Assembly: GCA_016293615.1 (NCBI GenBank)
Contig: JAEDDX010000003.1
Coordinates: 23,302 to 87,301 of the forward strand
From: Acetatifactor sp.
GTDB taxonomy: Bacteria; Bacillota; Clostridia; Lachnospirales; Lachnospiraceae
Direction: 5' to 3'
Length of the DNA stretch: 64,000 bases
Shown here: positions 58,005 through 64,000 of the stretch, piece after piece
How positions within the stretch are numbered: position 1 is the stretch's first letter
How the letters are laid out: each line of letters begins with the position of its first letter
Made by a program: the position numbers and the translations under genes
Notes under the pieces: generated by a model
Database searches by the model: none
Told to the model about the DNA's origin: nothing
What the model saw: the letters and a program-made list of their open reading frames with translations, nothing else

Positions 58005-58493
58005 CTATGAATGACGAATCACATCCGCATACTCCGCTTTCGCCGCCCTGCAGAGATCCTCCGGCGCCAGCTCCAGCTGCAGTCCGAGCTTTCCGCCGCT
58101 GACGATCATCCGGTTCAGCTCCCGCGCCGTGTTGTCGATGCGGGTCACATACTGTTTCTTCATACCGATTGCGGTACACCCGCCTCTGATATAACCTGTG
58201 ACTGCATTGATATCCTTCACATGCAGCATTTCCACGCTTTTCTCCCCGACGCTCCTCGCCGCCGCTTTCAAATCCAGCTCCTCGGCTATCGGAATCACAA
58301 AGACAAAGTAATTCTTACTGTTTCCCACTGTGACCAGCGTCTTATATACCTTTTCATAAGGCTCCCCGAGCATATCGGCGATCTGCAAGCCGTCCACAAA
58401 CTCCTGACACTCATAAGTATGGTGCGTATAAGGAATCTTCAGAGAATCCAGAATTCTCATCGCATTGGTCTTGATTTCTTTCTGTTTTGCCAT
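58005..58493 (-). CDS. ybaK: Cys-tRNA(Pro)/Cys-tRNA(Cys) deacylase YbaK
   Basis: Hydrolyses mischarged Cys-tRNA(Pro). 162 residues with TNAMRILDSLKIPYTHHTYE (9-28), KVYKTLVTVGNSKNYFVFVIP, the catalytic Lys in KTL and GYIRGGCTAIGMKKQ. Start has GAGG six bases before the ATG, and there is a clear promoter. A stand-alone housekeeping enzyme, as elsewhere in Firmicutes. Confidence 0.94.
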   Translation of the reverse strand: MAKQKEIKTNAMRILDSLKIPYTHHTYECQEFVDGLQIADMLGEPYEKVYKTLVTVGNSKNYFVFVIPIAEELDLKAAARSVGEKSVEMLHVKDINAVTGYIRGGCTAIGMKKQYVTRIDNTARELNRMIVSGGKLGLQLELAPEDLCRAAKAEYADVIRHS

Positions 58494-58540
58494 AACTAAC
58501 CTCTTTGCATGCGGACTCTGTACTAAACCGCAACAGTGCT

Positions 58541-58570
58541 ATTATAGCAAATTCTCCACCTGTTTTGCAA
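58541..58570 (-). promoter_or_regulatory. Promoter of ybaK
   Basis: Minus strand TTGCAA (58565-58570), 18-base spacer, TATAAT (58541-58546). The rest of the 361-base gap up to the anti-sigma gene holds only that gene's terminator. Confidence 0.65.
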
Positions 58571-58760
58571 CAATCGGCGGAAGAGAAAATCTTAATGTTT
58601 TGGAAAAATCCTCCTCCGTCAAAGGGCGTCATATCCAGGCACAGACATAGCCCCGCTGCATCCTAAAGGTAGTACAGTGCAATTGCGAGGTTCAGGTATC
58701 CGGCAAAGGTGACCCATAGAATGAATGGACCTTTTTGTTTTCAGTCTATGCTGTTTTTCA

Positions 58761-58793
58761 AAAGAAAAGACCCGCATCAGATGACGCAGGTCT
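58761..58793 (-). terminator. Terminator after the sigma/anti-sigma operon
   Basis: Minus strand AGACCTGC ... GCGGGTCT hairpin with an A/C mismatch, followed by TTTTCTTTTG, about 60 bases past the stop. Confidence 0.65.
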
Positions 58794-58854
58794 GTATCAA
58801 TGCGCAACATCCCGGCCGATTTCCCGAAATGGGGCAACCAGACGAATGCAACCA

Positions 58855-60552
58855 TCATTTCACACGATTTATATTTTCTTCCGTCAGTTTTTGATAGGAT
58901 ACCGCCACCTTTTGCGCATTTCCCAAAATGGAAGTTCTCCAGTTTTCATATTCCTCCAGATCTATGGGTGTGTCCGGCTGATACTCTGTTCCCGGCAGAA
59001 TATAGTAAACTAATCCGTCGCCATTCTTATCCACTGCATCCGGAAATGCCTTTCCCTGATAGCCTACTTCAGCGAAGGACTTATCCCAGGCATCCACCAT
59101 GGCAATCTGCACATAAGCGTCAGTCTCCGGGTGATATTGATACAGCGTGTAGGGCCAGAAGTTGTCTCCTGCCAGTCCCTGATTGTGCGACCATTCAGCC
59201 ACGATCACCCCATTCTCATAGAAGGTAACGGACGGAAATTCTATCAACTCTTCTCTCACAGAATCCGATTTATCATCATAATCATAAATCAGTTGAGCCA
59301 TTCCGGCCATATAGGTAGTTGTGTAGACAACCAGCAATTCCTCATTGCCGTCCCCGTCGATATCTACTATTGCAAACTTATTCAAAGTGATATCAGATCC
59401 ATCATATCCAAAGTCTCTCCCGCCGGGAAAAGTCTGATGCTCGTAGATATTTTCCAGAACCCTGCGATATGCTGACCGTCTTTCCGGTTCATAGGAGTGT
59501 TCGCCGTCTGCAGATTCGACGGGGGCGCCTCCCTGTTCATAGGAAGTGTCCTCCCCGGCAGAATCCGGCATTCCCGCATCGTCAGAGCCAATAACGGAAT
59601 CACCTCTTAACTCCGGTTCGATCACCTGTTTCAACAGGTTAAAATCAATCTCCTCCGCAAGCCTTTTCAGATCGTCTACGGTGATCCCGTCCTCAGCACC
59701 GGCAAGAAGATTGACTGTGATAACGCAGTCCTCAAAATTCCCGACCACCAATCCTTTCGCAGGCCCTAATTCCAACATTATCGTGTGATTGTCCTGCGTG
59801 GTGTATTGATATTCTTTGTACTCGTCAACCTTGCCCACATTCAGCACTGCTTCCTCAAAGGTTCCCCGGACAGACCGCCGAAACTGCAGCAGATAGTTGG
59901 TTCCTCTTAATTCGATATCGCCGTCAAACTGAAAGGTACCATCCTCGTAGATGTAAGCCCAGCCTCGCGACAGAGCATCTCCCACAAAGCTCCCTCCGAC
60001 GAGGCGGTCCAATTCCTGCTGGTTGACCACATTTATTTCGCTGTGAAGCTTCAGTTCGTACTTAGAAATGATCTCTTCCAATTTTTCTGCCATTTCTTCC
60101 GTGTACACTTGATAGAGAGCGTACTTTGCAGAAACACCGGTGGGTTCATTCCCGATTGCCTGTACAATGGCGCCGTCCCGATCATAGCTTCGCAGAAAAT
60201 CCTGCCATTCCTTCGTTGCCAGGTACTCTGCCGATCCGGTCAGGCCTTGCAGGGAGATGAATTGGCCCGTAGAGACCTTCCCCTCTGTCTCACCGTTTAC
60301 ATTTGCTTCCCGATAGGGATAATCGCCCAGCTTCATCTGAAACAGTTTGATCAGCCCGAAGGTACAACCCATGAGCATCAGCATCATCACTGCCACAAGA
60401 ACAACCAGAGCCATTCTGTTCCGTTTTTTGCGTCTGACGGGGATTCTGACAGAAGGTGAGGGTTGTCCGCTCTCCAACAATTCCTCATGGGCCTCCAAAA
60501 TATACTTTCCCTTTAGATTCGTCAGACTTTCCAACATGTTCATCGAAGTCAC
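58855..60552 (-). CDS. Membrane-anchored protein coupled to an ECF sigma factor (putative anti-sigma)
   Basis: 565 residues from a GTG at 60550-60552, which has AAGGAGG seven bases upstream. It overlaps the sigma-factor stop as GTGA. Residues 1-45 are cytosolic and end in a basic patch RRKKRNR; one membrane segment follows (about 47-70). The exterior part holds two repeated-looking alpha/beta blocks, an acidic linker (about 325-365) and a C-terminal domain with an FG-GAP/EF-like VDIDGDGNEELLVVY. No zinc anti-sigma motif is present. Overlap, order and topology strongly suggest it restrains the sigma factor and senses an outside signal. I do not recognise a named family. Confidence 0.8.
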   Translation of the reverse strand: MTSMNMLESLTNLKGKYILEAHEELLESGQPSPSVRIPVRRKKRNRMALVVLVAVMMLMLMGCTFGLIKLFQMKLGDYPYREANVNGETEGKVSTGQFISLQGLTGSAEYLATKEWQDFLRSYDRDGAIVQAIGNEPTGVSAKYALYQVYTEEMAEKLEEIISKYELKLHSEINVVNQQELDRLVGGSFVGDALSRGWAYIYEDGTFQFDGDIELRGTNYLLQFRRSVRGTFEEAVLNVGKVDEYKEYQYTTQDNHTIMLELGPAKGLVVGNFEDCVITVNLLAGAEDGITVDDLKRLAEEIDFNLLKQVIEPELRGDSVIGSDDAGMPDSAGEDTSYEQGGAPVESADGEHSYEPERRSAYRRVLENIYEHQTFPGGRDFGYDGSDITLNKFAIVDIDGDGNEELLVVYTTTYMAGMAQLIYDYDDKSDSVREELIEFPSVTFYENGVIVAEWSHNQGLAGDNFWPYTLYQYHPETDAYVQIAMVDAWDKSFAEVGYQGKAFPDAVDKNGDGLVYYILPGTEYQPDTPIDLEEYENWRTSILGNAQKVAVSYQKLTEENINRVK

Positions 60553-61106
60553 GCGATTCCCTCCTTCTCCAGCATTTTCCTCATTTTCCCCCTGGTGCGA
60601 TGTAACATGGACGCGATCTTGCTCTCTGAGCAATCAAACCGTTTTGCAATCTCTTCCACCGAGTCCATGTACCAATAGCGGCAGACAAATACTTTTCTTT
60701 CTGTCTCCGGCAAACTTTCCAGAAGCGAGTTGACCGTCTCTGCAAATTCTTTCTGCAGATAGTCGGTCTCTATGCTTTGCATCCCGGTCACACATTCCTC
60801 CAGTTCGTCCAAAGCCAAGGGCACCTCTCCGCCTCCCCGTTTCGCGGCATTGCGACGCTTCCACCGATCCAGCGAGATGTTGCGTGTCATTTTCCCCAGA
60901 TAGACAGCCAGCCGATTGGGGCGCTTCGGCGGTATCGTCCTCCAGGCGGCCAGATATGTATCGTTCACACTTTCCTCAGAGTCCTCAAAGTTATTCAGAA
61001 TATTCTCAGCGATATGAAAACAATACCTGCCGTATTTGGCATCGGTCTCTGTGATCGCAGCCTCCGACCTGTCAAAATATAAATCAATAATAGAATTGTC
61101 GTCCAT
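60549..61106 (-). CDS. ECF-type RNA polymerase sigma factor
   Basis: 185 residues. Region 2: YCFHIAENILNNFEDSEESVNDTYLAAWRTI and LAVYLGKMTRNISLDRWKR (split across about 31-85). Region 4: SLLESLPETERKVFVCRYWYMDSVEEIAKRFDCSESKIASMLHRTR (last third), a helix-turn-helix. Start: ATG at 61104-61106 behind AAGG; the 11 codons upstream lack support. It overlaps the putative anti-sigma gene by four bases. A TATACT lies about 20 bases upstream, but I cannot define the -35 or an autoregulated ECF promoter with confidence. Confidence 0.92.
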   Translation of the reverse strand: MDDNSIIDLYFDRSEAAITETDAKYGRYCFHIAENILNNFEDSEESVNDTYLAAWRTIPPKRPNRLAVYLGKMTRNISLDRWKRRNAAKRGGGEVPLALDELEECVTGMQSIETDYLQKEFAETVNSLLESLPETERKVFVCRYWYMDSVEEIAKRFDCSESKIASMLHRTRGKMRKMLEKEGIA

Positions 61107-61273
61107 AGGTACCTTCTTTCTAACGTAAGTATACAGCATTCCCGCTCTCGCCGGGTTTTCTTACAGCCCTTCCTACCTAATAGTAGAAAAAGAACGAGCC
61201 TGCATTGCATGAATCCCCGAAAATGTCCTGCGTTATGTAAAAAAATGGGCTCACTCCAGCATTCTTTCCACTT

Positions 61274-61300
61274 GAAAAGACCTGCGCACACCGGCGCAGG
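61274..61300 (-). terminator. Terminator after the CPBP protease gene
   Basis: Minus strand CCTGCGC-CGGTGT-GCGCAGG hairpin followed by TCTTTTC. Confidence 0.75.
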
Positions 61301-61337
61301 CCATAGATCTCTCCTGTCAAAACAATACGCTTTCTTC

Positions 61338-61946
61338 TTACAGAGCCAGCAATGCCACAATGGTATTCATCGTGCCGTGTAGCAGCCAACTGGGCAGGAT
61401 ACTGCCACCGCACCTCTTTTCGTTCAGCCACCCCTGGAACCAACCAAACATCCCCGGAAGGATTGTCATAAGAATGGTAACAAATATACTTCCGGTTGCC
61501 ATACCGAAGGGAACACCGTGAAGAGCACCAAACAGAAGGGCCTGAATGGTATTTCCAACCGCAAAGCCGAATCTGCTGCTGATTCTCTTTACGAGGAAGC
61601 CTCGAAACAGAAGTTCCTCAGCCAAACCGGTGCGGATATATCCATAAGCCAGTATTGCTGGAACTGCCGCTGCACCTTTACCAGCGAAACTGCTTCCGGC
61701 CATGGTAATACCCTCGGAATATCTTGACACAATAAGGCCTGTTAACCCTGTGTAACCGGCTATCGCAGCAATCATGATAAGCCCTGTCGTCATCCATTTT
61801 CCTTCATGTCGTATTTTCTTCAGACCGATCCACGAAAAAAAGCCAGCCTTCTTTCTCGCTGTGACCAGCCACCAGACAAAGGGAATCATTGCAAACATCA
61901 TTAACTGCATCATTGCTCCCACCAGTTCTGAAAACAATAGTTCCAT
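61338..61946 (-). CDS. CPBP family intramembrane metalloprotease
   Basis: 202 residues with five to six membrane segments. The three CPBP motifs are intact: EELLFRGF (110-117), FGALHG (139-144) and LLHGTMN (188-194), giving the Glu/His metal site. Such proteins act in bacteriocin self-immunity, competence or signal-peptide clearance; there is no bacteriocin gene nearby, so the role is open. Start ATG after ATAGGAGG. Confidence 0.92.
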   Translation of the reverse strand: MELLFSELVGAMMQLMMFAMIPFVWWLVTARKKAGFFSWIGLKKIRHEGKWMTTGLIMIAAIAGYTGLTGLIVSRYSEGITMAGSSFAGKGAAAVPAILAYGYIRTGLAEELLFRGFLVKRISSRFGFAVGNTIQALLFGALHGVPFGMATGSIFVTILMTILPGMFGWFQGWLNEKRCGGSILPSWLLHGTMNTIVALLAL

Positions 61947-61989
61947 ACCCTTTCCTCCTATCGTGTTCTCACCATTGCGCTATGAGCAA

Positions 61990-62556
61990 TCACTCTCCGA
62001 TAAATTTCTTTGTGTTCACCATCACATCCTGCAGGATCTCCAGATTGCGGAACACATCCTCGGTCTCCAGGGAATGGTTGCAGCCCTCGTAGAGGGTCAG
62101 GGGAATGGAGGCTTGCCGCGAGCGTTTTACAATTTCCTCCACATCGCTCCAGCCATCATTGGTTCCGAGAAAGGCAATTGCATTTTGCGGCTGATTGTCA
62201 TAGGTAAACTCCAGTGGAGTATATAACACGTGCTTTATGTTTGTCAGCTGATGCTTCTTAGCGTATGCCGTTGCCACAAAGGTTCCCACACTTTTTGAAA
62301 CAAAGAGGATATCCTCATACGCCCTCCAATCGATGGCGGAAAGCTGACTCTCTGTCCGACGCAGCAAATCAGCGGCCAATTCAGCCATTTTGTCCCGGTT
62401 TCCGCGTACTCCGTCCTTGTTCACATCCCCGTAAGAAACATTATAATATTCTATGTATCCGGCCTCATAAGCTACATCCCTGCCGTAGTATAGGAGTGGT
62501 TTGTCGTTAGAATACCCTATCCCCGGGAAGAAAACCGCCAATCTCTTCTTTTCCAT
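61990..62556 (-). CDS. Small alpha/beta hydrolase
   Basis: 188 residues. N-terminal FFPGIGYSNDKPLLYY is an oxyanion-type loop, the nucleophile elbow is VSKSVGTF (Ser in S-x-S-V-G, not the usual GxSxG), the acid is probably in GTNDGWSD and the His in GCNHSLE. Resembles clostridial proteins annotated as alpha/beta hydrolase without known substrate. Start ATG with GAGGAG seven bases upstream. It precedes the CPBP gene by 43 bases on the same strand and may be cotranscribed. Confidence 0.82.
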   Translation of the reverse strand: MEKKRLAVFFPGIGYSNDKPLLYYGRDVAYEAGYIEYYNVSYGDVNKDGVRGNRDKMAELAADLLRRTESQLSAIDWRAYEDILFVSKSVGTFVATAYAKKHQLTNIKHVLYTPLEFTYDNQPQNAIAFLGTNDGWSDVEEIVKRSRQASIPLTLYEGCNHSLETEDVFRNLEILQDVMVNTKKFIGE

Positions 62557-62778
62557 CTATTTGCTCCTCTTTCCATATTCATCGATATCAACCGCCAAAT
62601 CATACGATTTCTTAGAAAACTCCAGGATTCTTCTCTCCCGGTTCTCATCATTTCCGTCGGAAAAACCATTGGTCAAAAACATTTTAGCATAGAATGCCGC
62701 AAAAAAACAGTCCCGCTTCTATTCGTCCCGCTCAAATGAACGGTTTGAGGCTTCCGTTCCGGCTGCAGCGTGATCATC

Positions 62779-62807
62779 TTGAAATGGGACGCGAAGTATT
62801 ATAATAT
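62779..62807 (+). promoter_or_regulatory. Promoter of the patatin gene
   Basis: TTGAAA (62779-62784) followed after 17 bases by TAATAT (62802-62807); TATAAT at 62800-62805 is an alternative -10 at 15 bases. The rest of the 290-base gap shows nothing notable. Confidence 0.5.
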
Positions 62808-62846
62808 GTAAACAAATGCTTGGGAAATTTAGAAAGAAGTGAAAAA

Positions 62847-63695
62847 ATGAAAAAAGGGTTAGTATTGGAAGGCGGAGCCATGCGAGGCATGTTTACCGCC
62901 GGTGTAATAGATGTCATGATGGAAAACGGAATCGAATACGATGGCATCATAGGCGTGTCTGCCGGGGCTGCTTTCGGCTGTAACTACAAATCAAAACAGA
63001 TCGGACGAGTCATTCGGTACAATATGAAGTTTTGCAATGACAAACGGTATTCGGGAATCAGAAGTCTGCTGAAAACCGGAAACATCTACAATACGGATTT
63101 TGCCTACGGTGAAGTACCTCTGAAACACGATGTATTTGATTTTGACACCTACCAAAATGATCCCACAGATTTTTATGTCGTCTGCACAGATGTTGAAACA
63201 GGTGAAGCTGTGTACCACATCTATGGCGGAAAAGACGACCACGGTTTTGATTGGATCAGAGCTTCTGCTTCGATGCCGATGGTATCTCAAATTGTGGAAA
63301 TAGACGGACAAAAACTTCTTGACGGCGGAATTGCCGACTCTATCCCTGTGAGATACTTTGAAACAATCGGATATGATAAAACGATCGTCGTTCTCACACA
63401 GCCCGAGCATTATCAAAAAAAGCCGAATCGCCTTATGCCCCTGATACGGCTGAAATACAAAAAGTATCCGAAGCTGGCAGAGGCAATGGAGAAACGCCAT
63501 CTGGTCTATAACCAGACGCTTGCATACATTGAAGAACAGGAAAAACTCGGAAAGCTATTCGTAATTCGTCCTCCTCACAAATTACAGATCGGAAAGGTCG
63601 AAAAGGATCCAAGCAAGCTGAAAGAGATCTACGACATCGGAAGAGAAACGGTTGCTCCGCAGGTTTCGGCAATCAAAGAATTTCTAAATACATAA
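62847..63695 (+). CDS. Patatin-like phospholipase
   Basis: 282 residues. Oxyanion loop EGGAMRGMF (8-16), nucleophile Ser38 in GVSAGA and catalytic Asp159 in LLDGGIADSIP form the Ser-Asp dyad of the RssA/YjjU-like patatins. Cytosolic, no signal peptide; probably hydrolyses acyl chains of phospholipids. Start ATG at 62847 (MKKGLVLEGG) with a weak AAGAAGTG upstream; the frame runs nine codons further from a TTG. Confidence 0.93.
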   Translation: MKKGLVLEGGAMRGMFTAGVIDVMMENGIEYDGIIGVSAGAAFGCNYKSKQIGRVIRYNMKFCNDKRYSGIRSLLKTGNIYNTDFAYGEVPLKHDVFDFDTYQNDPTDFYVVCTDVETGEAVYHIYGGKDDHGFDWIRASASMPMVSQIVEIDGQKLLDGGIADSIPVRYFETIGYDKTIVVLTQPEHYQKKPNRLMPLIRLKYKKYPKLAEAMEKRHLVYNQTLAYIEEQEKLGKLFVIRPPHKLQIGKVEKDPSKLKEIYDIGRETVAPQVSAIKEFLNT

Positions 63696-63723
63696 CAAAG
63701 ACTACTACGAAAGGATACATAGT

Positions 63724-63939
63724 GTGAAAGGCTATAATCGTGCTTTGGGCAAATTGTGGTGCGTGTATGTTGTTTTGTTTACATTCATTGGATTGCCTTT
63801 ATTAGATGGGCAGAATTCGGGTTTGATTGTGATAACTATATTAGCTGCAATGTTTATCAGTATTGGGGCTATGGTAGCGTATGCAGTAGGTATTGAACCT
63901 AAATACCGCAAAAAGAAACAAATGGAACCTTCCAATTGA
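63724..63939 (+). CDS. Small two-TM membrane protein (DUF3784-like), GTG start
   Basis: 71 residues with two hydrophobic segments (about 12-30 and 33-56) and a basic tail KYRKKKQ. The layout resembles DUF3784 proteins, function unknown. The GTG start has AAGGA eight bases before. Only 28 bases separate it from the patatin gene, and a terminator follows at once, so the two form a small operon. Codon use is more AT-rich than the neighbours. Confidence 0.7.
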   Translation: MKGYNRALGKLWCVYVVLFTFIGLPLLDGQNSGLIVITILAAMFISIGAMVAYAVGIEPKYRKKKQMEPSN

Positions 63940-63962
63940 CCGAGCTCAGTCGGTCATTTTTT
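63938..63962 (+). terminator. Terminator after the patatin operon
   Basis: GACCGA-GCTCAG-TCGGTC hairpin followed by ATTTTTT; it overlaps the stop codon of the small membrane protein. Confidence 0.85.
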
Positions 63963-64000
63963 GCGGACAGTTCATACATGCTATCCTTTTCTGTTCTCTG

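Noticed and set aside
61990..63939. Phage-defence or bacteriocin island from the hydrolase, CPBP protease, patatin and small membrane protein
   Set aside because: The patatin lacks a CD-NTase or other defence partner, there is no bacteriocin precursor, and the genes are in separate ordinary transcription units.

Overview
The window looks like a chromosomal segment of a Gram-positive anaerobe of the class Clostridia, most likely family Lachnospiraceae. The reasons are the gene order yicC-remA-gmk-rpoZ-rimO-pgsA-cinA beside recA-recX-rny, a one-operon fatty-acid cluster that uses FabK rather than FabI, BMP-type nucleoside ABC transporters, an FMN-riboswitch-controlled riboflavin ECF component, a Spo0A-type DNA-binding domain, strong AGGAGG ribosome sites and a tRNA gene without encoded CCA. 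The genus cannot be fixed from the sequence. No prophage, insertion sequence or CRISPR array is visible.

Layout. 1-8.55 kb (minus strand): rny (partial), recX and recA, the last with two LexA boxes, then a long non-coding stretch, then the seven-gene operon yicC to cinA read from one promoter. 8.6-11.8 kb: a MOP-family lipid/polysaccharide flippase and a split threonine/serine exporter pair. 11.8-15.3 kb: a plant-polysaccharide locus with an AraC regulator between two internally deleted genes, a GH3 shorn of its catalytic core and a GH43 fused in frame to a sugar symporter. 15.5-20 kb: glgA, a receiver-less Spo0A-like regulator, and a LytTR regulator with a two-TM protein of unknown function. 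20.2-28.4 kb: holA, then a purine block (BMP lipoprotein, ABC ATPase and two permeases; xpt; a GuaA lacking its glutaminase domain), with an unusual cluster of large palindromes between xpt and guaA. 28.4-36.3 kb: a glycerophosphodiesterase, an MFS transporter, a phosphoesterase, a cytosolic ParB-like/BMP fusion, ribU with its FMN riboswitch, and a divergent TetR/DegV pair.

36.3-46.9 kb is a complete fatty-acid synthesis operon read from one consensus promoter: acpP, accB, accC, accD, accA, fabH, fabK, a second FabK-like flavoprotein, fabD, fabG, fabF, fabZ and a closing MarR regulator. Twin ATTTA-NN-TAAAT sites lie between the promoter and acpP. 47-53.7 kb: a sodium-dependent amino-acid symporter, tRNA-Val(CAC), and a four-gene operon with a MoxR ATPase, a DUF58 protein and a transglutaminase-like membrane protein. 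53.8-55.9 kb: a GH51 arabinofuranosidase-MarR operon with a palindromic operator at its start point. 56-64 kb: a D,D-carboxypeptidase, a Cys-cluster protein, a YbaK deacylase, an ECF sigma factor coupled to a putative membrane anti-sigma protein, a CPBP protease, an alpha/beta hydrolase, a patatin and a small membrane protein.

Most of the window is core metabolism. The points that merit attention are the two deletion chimeras, the cytosolic ParB-BMP fusion, the receiver-less Spo0A, the palindrome cluster at 27.1-27.4 kb, the un-annotated stretch upstream of recA with a good promoter, and the sigma/anti-sigma pair.
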